Shown one piece after another: positions 21,651-31,034 of a DNA stretch of 48,899 bases; the stretch's first letter is position 1, and each line of letters opens with the position of its first letter. The notes beneath the pieces were generated by a model, which saw nothing but the letters and a program-made list of their open reading frames with translations, did not search any database and was not told where the DNA came from. Made by a program: the position numbers and the translations under genes. This DNA is from an uncultured Clostridia bacterium (lineage in GTDB: Bacteria; Bacillota; Clostridia; Oscillospirales; Oscillospiraceae), in the NCBI GenBank assembly GCA_945482615.1, contig CALYRG010000006.1, positions 1 to 48,899 of the forward strand, in the 5' to 3' direction.

Positions 21651-23342
21651 ATGAAAATGACCATTGACGGACGTGAGATTTGTCCGAAGCCCGGGCAGAG
21701 CCTGCTTACCCTTTGCCGGGAACTGGGCTTTCCCCAGCAGAAGCTGTCGGATCGGCCGCTGGCGGCCAAGATCGCCGGAGAGGTATTCACGCTGAATTAT
21801 GTTCCGGTGCGGCTGAAGGACAGCCAGTCTGACCGTCCCTCCATCCGCCGTGCCATGGAAGCATCAAACGGCATGGTTCGGCTGCTGCGCTATGGCGACC
21901 CGGCAGGCAAGGAGTGCTACATCCGCACGGCACTGTTTACCATGTTCCTGGCGCTGAAGCAGCTGGGGTTCCGGGGAAAGGCAAGCTGCACGCTGGGTTC
22001 CAGCGTCTTTGTCCAGGTGGAAGGGGAGGGCTTCTGCACTGCCAGACTGAAGCAGCGTGTCCGGGAGCTGGTGGAAGCGGACATTCCCCTGATCCGCCGA
22101 AGGGTTCCCATCGGGGAGGCTGTGGAGCGCTACACCCGGGAAGGACAGACGGACAAGGCCCGGTTGCTGAGGTGGCGGACGGAAGACTACTTTGACGAAT
22201 ACTGCTACGGCGATTTTTCCGACTACTACTATGGGGAGATGATCCCATCCACCGGCTTTCTGACTGTGTGGGACATTCTGGCGGTGGACGGCGGCTTCCT
22301 CTTTGTCTACCCGGATGATAATGACCCGGAAACGCTTGCCACGGTTCCTTCCATGCCCAATTTCTTTGGAGTCTTTACGGAGGGAGAGCGGTGGTGCCAG
22401 CTGATGGAGTGCGAGACTGCCGCAGACCTGAACGACCTGACCGCCTCCGGACGAATCCGGGAGCTGATCCGGGTGAATGAGGCGCTGCATGAAAGACGCT
22501 TCTCCCAGGTGACGGACATGATCTGCCAGCGGGGTGCCAAAGCCGTGATGCTGGCAGGCCCTAGCTCCTCCGGCAAGACAACCTCCGCCAACCGCCTGGC
22601 AACCCAACTGCGGGTACACGGCAGGAAGCCCATCCTGCTGAGCCTGGATGACTACTATATCGATCGGGAGAAGATCCCCCTCGGGCCGGATGGCAAGCGG
22701 GATCTGGAGCATATCAACACCCTGGATACCCAGCTGTTCCGTGAGAATATGCGTTCCCTGCTGGCAGGGGAGGAGGTGGAGATTCCCACCTTCAATTTCC
22801 TCACCGGCTGCCGGGAGTGGCAGGGCCATAAGGTGCGGCTGGATGACCGGTCGGTAATCATTGTGGAGGGGCTTCACGCGCTGAATCCACAGATGCTGCC
22901 GGAGGGCGTGGAACCAAAGCTGATCTTCCGGATGTATGTCAGCCCGCTGCTGCCGCTGAACCTGGATGACCACAACCGGATTCCCACCAGCCTTCTGCGG
23001 CTGCTGCGGCGGACCGTCCGGGACTATGAGACCCGGGGTGCCTCGGTTCAGCACACCATGTCCATGTGGGAGAGTGTGCAGCGGGGCGAACGGCGCTGGA
23101 TCTATCCTTTCCAGGAAAATGCGGATGTGATGTTCAACTCCTCCACGCTGTATGAGCTGGCGGTACTGAAAAAGCATATCTACCCGCTGCTTACTGCGGT
23201 TCCCCCGGAGAACAGCTGCTACGAGGCGGTCCGGGGCCTGGTGAAGGTGCTCAACTATATTCTGGAGGCGGATGTGGACGACGAAATTCCCCCCACCAGT
23301 CTGGTGCGGGAGTTCATCGGCGGCAACAGCTTCTACAGGTAA
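21651..23342 (+). CDS. Nucleoside (uridine-like) kinase fused to a TGS/ThrRS-N-terminal-like region
   Basis: Kinase P-loop AGPSSSGKTTSANRL and SLDDYYIDREKIPLGPDGKRDLEHINTLD; TGS-like N-terminus MTIDGREICPKPGQSLLTLC. Confidence 0.82.
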   Translation: MKMTIDGREICPKPGQSLLTLCRELGFPQQKLSDRPLAAKIAGEVFTLNYVPVRLKDSQSDRPSIRRAMEASNGMVRLLRYGDPAGKECYIRTALFTMFLALKQLGFRGKASCTLGSSVFVQVEGEGFCTARLKQRVRELVEADIPLIRRRVPIGEAVERYTREGQTDKARLLRWRTEDYFDEYCYGDFSDYYYGEMIPSTGFLTVWDILAVDGGFLFVYPDDNDPETLATVPSMPNFFGVFTEGERWCQLMECETAADLNDLTASGRIRELIRVNEALHERRFSQVTDMICQRGAKAVMLAGPSSSGKTTSANRLATQLRVHGRKPILLSLDDYYIDREKIPLGPDGKRDLEHINTLDTQLFRENMRSLLAGEEVEIPTFNFLTGCREWQGHKVRLDDRSVIIVEGLHALNPQMLPEGVEPKLIFRMYVSPLLPLNLDDHNRIPTSLLRLLRRTVRDYETRGASVQHTMSMWESVQRGERRWIYPFQENADVMFNSSTLYELAVLKKHIYPLLTAVPPENSCYEAVRGLVKVLNYILEADVDDEIPPTSLVREFIGGNSFYR

Positions 23343-23349
23343 AAAACAA

Positions 23350-23376
23350 CTGCCATTCCCGAAAGGGAATGGCAGT
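23350..23376. terminator. Bidirectional terminator between convergent genes
   Basis: CTGCCATTCCC-gaaa-GGGAATGGCAG perfect 11-bp stem. Confidence 0.8.
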
Positions 23377-23393
23377 CATCGGTTCTGAAGGAG

Positions 23394-23693
23394 CTATGCG
23401 TTGGCAGGGCAGGGGAAACCCAGCAGCAGGGACAGACCTACACACAGGATGATGCAGATAAAGGCGGTCACCATCCACAGGCTGCGGCGGCGGGTAAATT
23501 CACCGGTGAGGAACAGCCAGCCGGTGCATAAAAGGGAGCCGAAGATGGAAATAATGGCGGCAACGACCTTGACGACGCTCCAGCCTAAACCGGCGCTGAC
23601 CAGGAAAAGAACAAAGATCAGGGCATCGGCAAGGATGATTTTCGTCATCATGCTTTCCATTCTTCTATAGCGCTTATTGCTGCGATTCGCCAC
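23394..23693 (-). CDS. Small hypothetical integral membrane protein (about 3 TM)
   Basis: Hydrophobic segments IILADALIFVLFLVSAGLGW, VVAAIISIFGSLLCTGWLFL, MVTAFICIILCVGLSLLLG; SD GGAGGG 7 nt before GTG start. Confidence 0.6.
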   Translation of the reverse strand: MANRSNKRYRRMESMMTKIILADALIFVLFLVSAGLGWSVVKVVAAIISIFGSLLCTGWLFLTGEFTRRRSLWMVTAFICIILCVGLSLLLGFPCPANA

Positions 23694-23881
23694 GTATCAT
23701 CCCTCCAACGTTTCTTTTACAGGTATCATAGCACACCGGATCGAAAAAAGCAATATTTTCTGAAAGAAAACCACAACTCTTCCCGTGGAATCTTTCCCAA
23801 CCCTCTTGCGGCTTTGACAAATCAATGCTATAATGGCACAAAACTGTTTGAATGATCAGCCCAGGAAAGGCAAGTAGGATT

Positions 23882-24673
23882 ATGCAAGAACCCAAGTACC
23901 GACTGGAGGGCATCGTCCATACCCGCAGTGAGGGTATGGAGGACTTTGAGGGCCCTCTGGACGTTATTTTTGAACTGCTGAGTAAAAACAAAATCGAGAT
24001 TCAGGATGTGTCCATCACTGCGATTCTGGAGCAGTATCTGGCGTACCTGGAGGAAATGAAGCGGATGGATATGGAGATCGCCAGTGAGTTTATCACCATG
24101 GCCTCCCACCTGATGCTCATCAAAACCAAGATGCTCCTGTCCGCTGCCGAGCAGGCAGAGGCGGAAAGCGAGCTGGATCTGCTGCGCCAGTCCCTCATTG
24201 AGCGTAAGCGCAAGGAGGCGATGGAGCAGATCCGTCTGGCGATCACCGAACTGGAGCCCCGCAATGAGATCGGTCGGTGCCTGTTCACCAAGGAGCCGGA
24301 GCCTCTGCGCCGGGATCAGGGCTATCGCTACCAGCATACCCCCGGAGATCTGCTGCGGGCGCTGGATGCCATCGCCGAGCGCAATGCACGGCAGCTGCCT
24401 CCGCCTACGGCCAACTTCCAGGGCATCGTGGGCAAGGAGCCCTACCCCATTGGGCGGAAGACCGGCGAAGTCCTGCGCCAGCTGATTCTGCGGGGCGTGG
24501 AGCGGCTGAAAAATCTGTTCCGGGGGAATCGGTCACGGTCGGAGGTCGTAGCCACCTTTCTGGCGGTGTTGGATCTGTGCAAGACCAACAGCGTGGTGCT
24601 GGAGGACGATGTAAATGGAGACAATCCCAATGTCCGTCTGCTGGACACCGCCCGTAGAAAGGAGCTGGTCTAA
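23882..24673 (+). CDS. scpA: Segregation and condensation protein A
   Basis: DFEGPLDVIFELLSKNKIEIQDVSITAILEQYLAYLE, EFITMASHLMLIKTKMLL; followed by scpB. Confidence 0.93.
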   Translation: MQEPKYRLEGIVHTRSEGMEDFEGPLDVIFELLSKNKIEIQDVSITAILEQYLAYLEEMKRMDMEIASEFITMASHLMLIKTKMLLSAAEQAEAESELDLLRQSLIERKRKEAMEQIRLAITELEPRNEIGRCLFTKEPEPLRRDQGYRYQHTPGDLLRALDAIAERNARQLPPPTANFQGIVGKEPYPIGRKTGEVLRQLILRGVERLKNLFRGNRSRSEVVATFLAVLDLCKTNSVVLEDDVNGDNPNVRLLDTARRKELV

Positions 24674-25233
24674 TGGAGCAGGAAGAACTGAAACGTGCCA
24701 TAGAGGCCATCCTCTTCGCCGCCGGAGAGCGGGTGGAGCTGCAAAGACTGGCAGACACCCTGCAAACGGACCCTGCCGATGTGGAGGCAGCGGCAAATGC
24801 CCTGGCGGACACCTATGCCTTTGAGCGCCGGGGTATCCGGATCCTGCGCTTGGAAAAGGGCTACCAGATGGTATCCGCCGGAGAGCTGGCAGAGTATGTG
24901 ACAAAGGCGCTGGAGACCCGCAAGCCCCCCAAGCTGTCCGCTTCCCAGTTGGAAACCCTGACCATCATCGCTTACTACCAGCCTGCAACGAAAGCCATGG
25001 TGGAACAGATCCGGGGCGTAGACAGTGCCTACTCCGTGGCAGCGCTGCTGAATAAGAAGCTTATCGAGGAAGCGGGACGGCTGAATGTCCCCGGACGTCC
25101 CATCCAGTACAGGACGACACCGGATTTCCTGCGTACCTTTGGCCTGAGCAGCCTGGAAGAGCTGCCTCCTATTGAGAAGATCGCCTTTGGTGAGCCGGTG
25201 GAGCTGCCCCAGGAGCAGCAGGAGGGCATCTGA
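24673..25233 (+). CDS. scpB: Segregation and condensation protein B
   Basis: AIEAILFAAGERVELQRLADTL; LSASQLETLTIIAYYQPATKAMVEQIRGVDS. Confidence 0.93.
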   Translation: MEQEELKRAIEAILFAAGERVELQRLADTLQTDPADVEAAANALADTYAFERRGIRILRLEKGYQMVSAGELAEYVTKALETRKPPKLSASQLETLTIIAYYQPATKAMVEQIRGVDSAYSVAALLNKKLIEEAGRLNVPGRPIQYRTTPDFLRTFGLSSLEELPPIEKIAFGEPVELPQEQQEGI

Positions 25234-25916
25234 TGGGATGGTGGATCACCCTCGGGGTGCTGATCCTGCTGGCGATCCTTCCTCTTGGGGGGCGGGTACA
25301 TTACGACAGTCAGGGCATCCGTGCCTGGATTCTGGCGGGCTCCATCCGGGTCGGCGTGTATCCCCTGAGGAAAAAGCCGGGGAAGAAGCCGAAAAAGGAG
25401 AAGGCACCTCCCAACAAAGAGGAGCAGAAGGAAGCGCCGCTTCCACAGCCGCCGCAGCCTCCGAAGCCGGAAAAGAAGGCAAAGGGCGGCTCCCTGACAG
25501 ACTTTCTGCCCTTTGTCCGGCTGGGCCTGGACTTTCTGGGAAGCCTTCGCCGGAAGCTGCGTATCACAAATCTGTATCTGCGTCTGATCCTGGCGTCCTC
25601 CGACCCTGCGGATCTGGGCATTCAATACGGCAAAGCCTGGGAAGCGCTGGGAAGTATCATGCCTCAGGTGGAACGGGCTGTGAAGATCAAAAAACGGGAT
25701 ATCCAGGTGGGCTGCGACTTTGAGGCCGACAAGACTGTGGTGGTATTCCGGATGGATCTTACCATTACCCTGGGAAGACTGCTAGCCCTTGCCGTTTCTT
25801 ACGGCATCCGGGCATTGAGAGAATTTTTGAAATTCAGGAAAAAACGAGAAAGCGGTGGAAACAATGAGCCAGAAATTACCCAACATGTTGGAATCGACCA
25901 TTCAGAAAATCCGTGA
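25233..25916 (+). CDS. DUF2953 domain-containing protein
   Basis: N-terminal TM, charged linker, C-terminal AxxYGKAWEALGSIMP; position between scpB and ytfJ. Confidence 0.65.
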   Translation: MGWWITLGVLILLAILPLGGRVHYDSQGIRAWILAGSIRVGVYPLRKKPGKKPKKEKAPPNKEEQKEAPLPQPPQPPKPEKKAKGGSLTDFLPFVRLGLDFLGSLRRKLRITNLYLRLILASSDPADLGIQYGKAWEALGSIMPQVERAVKIKKRDIQVGCDFEADKTVVVFRMDLTITLGRLLALAVSYGIRALREFLKFRKKRESGGNNEPEITQHVGIDHSENP

Positions 25917-26247
25917 GATGGTGGACGTAAACTCCGTCATCGGACAGCCTATCACGACCCCGGATGGGGTTACCGTGATTCCCGTGAGCAAGGTCAGCGT
26001 TGGCTTCGGCGGAGGCGGATCGGATTTCGTATCCAGCAAGGCCGGCGCAGACAATCCCTTCGGCGGCGGTGCAGGCGGCGGAGTTAAGGTGACGCCTATC
26101 TGCTTCCTGATTATCAAGGACGGCAACGTCCGGATGATGCCGGTTCCGGAGCCTGCAAACTCCACTGCCGACCGGGTTGTGGAGATGCTGCCTGACACTC
26201 TGGAGAAGCTCACCAGCTTCCTGGACAGCAAAAAAGCCACGGAATAA
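25864..26247 (+). CDS. ytfJ: Sporulation protein YtfJ (GerW family)
   Basis: VDVNSVIGQPITTPDGVTVIPVSKVSVGFGGGGSDF; Gly-rich stretch. Confidence 0.88.
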   Translation: MSQKLPNMLESTIQKIREMVDVNSVIGQPITTPDGVTVIPVSKVSVGFGGGGSDFVSSKAGADNPFGGGAGGGVKVTPICFLIIKDGNVRMMPVPEPANSTADRVVEMLPDTLEKLTSFLDSKKATE

Positions 26248-26286
26248 AATGATCCCGGCGGGGTACACTACCGCCGGGTGAGTGAA

Positions 26287-27384
26287 GTGAAACGATTTTT
26301 CGCCGGAACGGCGGCTGCATTGCTGGCCGCCGTTTCCCTTTTGCCGGTGCGGGCGGAGGCCATCTCTGCCCAGAGAGCCTTTGCGCTGGATGCAGTCAGC
26401 GGACGTGTGCTCTATGCCAGAGAGGCCGACAGTCAGGCCCTGATTGCCAGTACTACCAAGATCATGACGGCTCTGGTGGTGTGTGAGCGGTGCAATGTGT
26501 TGGATCGGATGCGGATTCCCAAGGAGGCCGTGGGCATTGAAGGTTCCTCCATGTACCTGCGGGAGGGAGAGATTCTGACATTGCAGGAGCTTCTGTACGG
26601 GCTGATGCTGTCCTCCGGAAATGATGCCGCCGTGGCGCTGGCAATCTACTGCGGGGGCACGGTGGAGGGCTTTGTGGAGCTGATGAATGACAAAGCGAGG
26701 GTTCTCGGACTGCGCAATACCCATTTTGAAAACCCCAACGGTCTGGATAGTCCCGGTCACCGTTCCACGGCCCGGGATCTGGCGGTGCTGGCATCCTATG
26801 CCATGGAGAACCCCATCTTCTATCAGACGGTGTCCACCCAAAAGGTGAAGGTGGGGCAGCGGTATCTCACCAATCACAACAAGCTCCTGTGGCGGGTGGA
26901 GGGGGCAGACGGTGTGAAGACCGGCTTCACCAAGGCTGCCGGACGGATTCTGGTATCCAGCGCTACCCGGGACGGACGACGGATCATCGTTGCAACCCTG
27001 AATGCCCCGGACGACTGGAATGATCATGCAAAGCTTCTGGAGGATGGATTTTCCAGGTATGCCTTCCGGCGAATCCTGACAGCGGGACAGCAGGTGGGTA
27101 CCTTGGAGGTTGTTGGCGGCCAGGGCGGCAGAGTCAGCGTTCTGGCGGCTGGGGATTTTGACTATCCGGTTGCCCCGGAGGAACGGCCTCAGCCGGTGAT
27201 TCCCGGTCCCGGCTTCGTCTACGCGCCTGCTGTGGAGGGCGCGGATGCGGGGAAGGTTTACGTGGTCATTGAGGGCAAAGCGGTAGGCTCGGTTCCTGCG
27301 GTCTACGGCGCTACCGTGGAGCAGGAGCGGACAGAAGAAAAGAGCTTCTGGCAGAAACTATTTGACAGGGGAGGCGCGCCATGA
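26287..27384 (+). CDS. D-alanyl-D-alanine carboxypeptidase (DacB/DacF-like)
   Basis: Signal peptide; SxxK ASTTKIMTALV; SxN SSGNDAAV; KTG GVKTGFTKAAGR. Alternative GTG start at 26278. Confidence 0.92.
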   Translation: MKRFFAGTAAALLAAVSLLPVRAEAISAQRAFALDAVSGRVLYAREADSQALIASTTKIMTALVVCERCNVLDRMRIPKEAVGIEGSSMYLREGEILTLQELLYGLMLSSGNDAAVALAIYCGGTVEGFVELMNDKARVLGLRNTHFENPNGLDSPGHRSTARDLAVLASYAMENPIFYQTVSTQKVKVGQRYLTNHNKLLWRVEGADGVKTGFTKAAGRILVSSATRDGRRIIVATLNAPDDWNDHAKLLEDGFSRYAFRRILTAGQQVGTLEVVGGQGGRVSVLAAGDFDYPVAPEERPQPVIPGPGFVYAPAVEGADAGKVYVVIEGKAVGSVPAVYGATVEQERTEEKSFWQKLFDRGGAP

Positions 27385-28088
27385 AAGAGCGTCTGCAAAA
27401 GATCCTTTCCGCCCGGGGCGCTGCCTCCCGGCGGAAGGCGGAGGAGCTGATCCGGGCGGGACGGGTGACGGTAAACGGTATTCCGGCCGTATTGGGGACA
27501 GCGGCAGATCCGGAGACGGATGCCATAAAAATTGATGGCAAACCGCTCCCCGGGCCACAGAAGAACGTGTACATCCTGCTTCATAAACCCCGGGGCTACG
27601 TCACCACCCTGTCTGATGAGAAGGGCAGAAAGAACGTGACCCAGCTGCTCACTGGCTGCGGCTGCCGGGTATATCCGGTAGGGCGGCTGGATATGGACTC
27701 GGAAGGGCTGCTGCTTCTGACCAATGACGGTGACTTCGCACAAAAGCTTACCCACCCCAGCAAAGAGGTGGACAAGGTGTATCAGGTCCGTGTCACCGGC
27801 TATACGCCGGGGGCGCAGGAGCGGCTGGCCAGGCCCATCACCCTGGACGGCTACACCATCGCAAAACCCGGGGTGCGGCTTTTGCGTGTGCAGGAGGACC
27901 GGGCAATGCTGGAAGTGACCATCCACGAAGGAAGAAACCGACAGGTGCGGCGGATGTGTGCTGCCGCTGGGATGGAGGTAAAGCGTCTGCTGCGGGTGCG
28001 GGAAGGGAAGCTCTGCCTGGGCAGCCTGAAATGCGGCCAGTGGCGGTATCTGACGGAGGAGGAAGTGCGGACACTCCTGACGGAATAA
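27381..28088 (+). CDS. rluB: rRNA pseudouridine synthase (RluB/RsuA family)
   Basis: S4-like N-terminus; HKPRGYVTTLSDEKGRKNVTQLL; GRLDMDSEGLLLLTNDG; HEGRNRQVRRM. Confidence 0.9.
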   Translation: MKERLQKILSARGAASRRKAEELIRAGRVTVNGIPAVLGTAADPETDAIKIDGKPLPGPQKNVYILLHKPRGYVTTLSDEKGRKNVTQLLTGCGCRVYPVGRLDMDSEGLLLLTNDGDFAQKLTHPSKEVDKVYQVRVTGYTPGAQERLARPITLDGYTIAKPGVRLLRVQEDRAMLEVTIHEGRNRQVRRMCAAAGMEVKRLLRVREGKLCLGSLKCGQWRYLTEEEVRTLLTE

Positions 28089-28192
28089 CCCGACAAAACG
28101 TCTTTTTTGCAGTTTGATACTTGCAAAATTGCATGGTGTCTGCTACTATATGGAAGGTCATGCAAGAATGATTTCGCCTATGGGAGGCAGCT

Positions 28193-29059
28193 ATGCAATA
28201 CGATTTTCTCTCTATTCTCCAGCAGAAGGAGCAGTCCTTTTCCAAGGGGCAGAAGCGGATCGCCCGCTATATCACAGAGCAGTATGACAAGGCAGCCTTT
28301 ATGACCGCCAACCGCCTGGGTAAGACTGTGGGCGTGTCGGAGTCCACCGTGGTTCGTTTTGCGGTAGATCTGGGCTTTGACGGCTACCCCAGTATGCAGA
28401 AGGCCATGCGGGAGATGGTACTCAACCGTCTGACCTCTGTGCAGCGCATCGAGGTGGCAAATGACCGCTTCGGTGACCAGGATGTGGTATCTATGGTGCT
28501 TCACTCCGACATGGAGAAGCTCCGCCAGACCGGAGAGACCCTGGATCGCCAGCAGTTCCAGACGGCAGTGAACGCCATTCTCAGAGCCAAACGGGTGTAT
28601 ATCATCGGCGTGCGCAGTGCGGCGCCTCTTGCCAATTTCCTGGGGTATTATCTGAACTATATGTTCAACAATGTCCATGTTGTATCCGGCGTGGGCGTGG
28701 GGGAGATGTTTGAACGGATTGTTGGCGTCAACAGCGAGGACGTTGTGGTGGCGTTCTCCTTCCCCCGGTATTCCTCTTCCACCACCAAGGGCGCCCAGTA
28801 CGCCCGGTCTGCCGGTGCCAGGGTCATCGGCATCACCGACAGCGCACTGTCCCCCCTGGGACAGTGCAGCGACTGTGTGCTGCTGGCCAAGAGCGACATG
28901 GTCTCCCTGGTTGACTCCCTGGTGGCGCCTCTGAGCGTGGTCAATGCGATGATCGTGGCTGTGGCCGCCAAGAAGGAAAAGGAGCTGTCCAAGACCTTCT
29001 CCGATCTGGAGCGAATCTGGGACGAGTATAACGTCTACGAAAAGCAGACGGGCAAATGA
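28193..29059 (+). CDS. MurR/RpiR-family transcriptional regulator (HTH plus SIS domain)
   Basis: HTH KTVGVSESTVVRFAVDLGFDGYPSMQKAMRE; SIS domain VYIIGVRSAAPLANFLGYYL..VVVAFSFPRYSSST. Confidence 0.88.
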   Translation: MQYDFLSILQQKEQSFSKGQKRIARYITEQYDKAAFMTANRLGKTVGVSESTVVRFAVDLGFDGYPSMQKAMREMVLNRLTSVQRIEVANDRFGDQDVVSMVLHSDMEKLRQTGETLDRQQFQTAVNAILRAKRVYIIGVRSAAPLANFLGYYLNYMFNNVHVVSGVGVGEMFERIVGVNSEDVVVAFSFPRYSSSTTKGAQYARSAGARVIGITDSALSPLGQCSDCVLLAKSDMVSLVDSLVAPLSVVNAMIVAVAAKKEKELSKTFSDLERIWDEYNVYEKQTGK

Positions 29060-30291
29060 GCGGGTTTGATGGAATTGTGATCGGCGGCGGCCCTGCCGGG
29101 ATGTTCGCGGCTGTCACCGCTGCCGGGTGTGGGCAGAAGGTGCTGCTGCTGGAACGCAATGACCGGCTTGGCAGGAAGCTGCTCATCACAGGAAAAGGTC
29201 GATGCAATGTGACCAATCACTGCTCAGCCCAGGAGGTTTTGCAGAATATACCCCGAAATCCCCGGTTCCTCTACAGTGCCATGGCGGCATTTCCGCCGGA
29301 AAAGACCATCGCCTTCTTTGAAGAGCGGGGGTGTGCCCTGAAGACCGAGCGGGGGAACCGGGTGTTCCCGGTGACAGACCGCTCGGCCTCTGTGCTGGAT
29401 TGCCTGAAAGAGGAACTGAAAAAGCGGAGGGTGCAGGTGAAAACCGCCAGGGCTCAGGCTGTTGTGACCCGGGACGGCGGCGTGTGGGGCGTACAGACAG
29501 ACCAGGGAACGATTCCCTGCCGCTGGGCGATCCTCGCCACCGGCGGCCTCAGCTATCCGGCCACCGGCTCCACCGGAGACGGCTATGCCATGGCTGCCCG
29601 ACTGGGACACAGGATCGTTCCTGCTCAGGGAAGCCTGGTGCCCCTGCAGACGGAAGGCCCGGATTGCCCGGACATGCAGGGCCTTTCTTTACGGAATGTG
29701 GGGCTCAAGCTTCTGGACGCCGGGGGAAAGACGCTGTATAAGGATTTTGGGGAGCTGCTTTTTACCCATTTCGGGGTCTCCGGGCCCACGGTGCTGTCTG
29801 CCAGCTGCCACGTAAAAGGCGAGGGCTGCAGCCTTGTATTGGATCTGAAACCGGCTCTGGACGAAAAAAAGCTGGATGAACGCCTCCTGCGGGAGCTGGA
29901 TGCATATCCCAATCGTTCCGTAGAACATATCCTGACCCAGCTGCTGCCCCGATCCATGATTCCTGTGGTGCTGCGGCGGCTGGAAATGGACGCTTCTGTG
30001 CCTGCGCACTCGGTGACCCGGCAGCAGCGGCGAAAGCTATTGGAGCTGCTCAAGGCGTTTCCCATTTCCATAGCCGGAAAGCGGGGGGTGGAGGAAGCCA
30101 TCATCACCAGCGGCGGCGTGGCCGTAAATGAAGTCAATCCCAAAACCATGGCATCCAAAATAGTGCCGGGACTGTATTTCGCCGGGGAGATCCTGGACTG
30201 TGACGCCTATACCGGGGGCTTCAATCTGCAGATCGCCTGGGCCACAGCTTACGCCGCGGGAATGGCGGCAGGCAGCCAAAGCGAACCCTGA
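29056..30291 (+). CDS. NAD(P)/FAD-dependent oxidoreductase (HI0933/YhiN family)
   Basis: GGGPAGMFAAVTAA; LLITGKGRCNVTN; ATGGLSYPATGSTGDGY; TSGGVAVNEVNPKTMASKIVPGLYFAGEILDCDAYTGGFNLQIAWATAYAAG. Confidence 0.9.
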   Translation: MSGFDGIVIGGGPAGMFAAVTAAGCGQKVLLLERNDRLGRKLLITGKGRCNVTNHCSAQEVLQNIPRNPRFLYSAMAAFPPEKTIAFFEERGCALKTERGNRVFPVTDRSASVLDCLKEELKKRRVQVKTARAQAVVTRDGGVWGVQTDQGTIPCRWAILATGGLSYPATGSTGDGYAMAARLGHRIVPAQGSLVPLQTEGPDCPDMQGLSLRNVGLKLLDAGGKTLYKDFGELLFTHFGVSGPTVLSASCHVKGEGCSLVLDLKPALDEKKLDERLLRELDAYPNRSVEHILTQLLPRSMIPVVLRRLEMDASVPAHSVTRQQRRKLLELLKAFPISIAGKRGVEEAIITSGGVAVNEVNPKTMASKIVPGLYFAGEILDCDAYTGGFNLQIAWATAYAAGMAAGSQSEP

Positions 30292-30382
30292 CCCGAAGGT
30301 TCGTCATCGCGTGGGCTTCTGCCCCGGCTCACCTGCCGGGAGCGTAACCAAAATGCGCCGGGCCGTGCCCGCAAATCAGTGA

Positions 30383-30411
30383 TTGACAAAATCCAACCCA
30401 TGTAATAGAAT
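30383..30411 (+). promoter_or_regulatory. Putative sigma-A promoter for acpP
   Basis: TTGACA - 17 bp - TAGAAT. Confidence 0.75.
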
Positions 30412-30452
30412 AACACAAGAAACAAGCGAACAGCTTTTAGGAGGGATTACCG

Positions 30453-30674
30453 ATGTACGAAAAACTGGTGAAGTATGCCGCGAAGCAGCTGGAACTGGAC
30501 GAATCTGAGATCACGCCGGATTCCACCTTCGAAAGCCTGGGCATTGACTCCCTGGACATCGTGGAACTGATCATGGATCTGGAGAGCGAACTGGGTATTG
30601 AGCTGGATATGGAGGATCAGAAGATCGCAACCTTCCAGGAACTGGCAGACTTTATTGATGCCAAGCTTGCCTGA
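30453..30674 (+). CDS. acpP: Acyl carrier protein
   Basis: Phosphopantetheine site GIDSLDIVELIMDLESELGIEL in a 73 aa acidic protein. Confidence 0.95.
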   Translation: MYEKLVKYAAKQLELDESEITPDSTFESLGIDSLDIVELIMDLESELGIELDMEDQKIATFQELADFIDAKLA

Positions 30675-30705
30675 TAATTATTGTATTACATCACCTTGTT
30701 TGGCT

Positions 30706-31003
30706 GACCGGCTTATAACAAGGTCGCACTAGTCGGGGATCTAGCGGTGCCCTGTACCTGCAATCCGCTTTGCAGGGATGAATTCCCACACCCGGGCGTA
30801 CGTATACTGCTGCCCATCACGATCAGTGGCGTTGATAGAACGGTCTTGCGCAATGGAATCCCGTGAACCATGTCAGGTGGGGAACCAAGCAGCATTAAGC
30901 GGATCTTTCCGTGTGCCGCAAGAAAGCCGTTCCGGAGCTTACTGTCGGGGCTTCGTGTACGTACCGTTCAAATGTGGGTGTGCGATCTTGTTATGAGCCG
31001 GTC
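30706..31003 (+). ncRNA. ffs: Large (Bacillus-type) signal recognition particle RNA
   Basis: S-domain core GTGAACCATGTCAGGTGGGGAACCAAGCAGCATTAAGCGGATC; Alu-domain-like GGTGCCCTGTACCTGCAATCCGC; near-perfect 24-bp closing stem (gaccggcttataacaaggtcgcac / gtgcgatcttgttatgagccggtc) followed by T-rich sequence; located upstream of dnaX. Confidence 0.92.
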
Positions 31004-31034
31004 GCTTTTTCTTTGAAAGGAGAGGTCTGGGACT

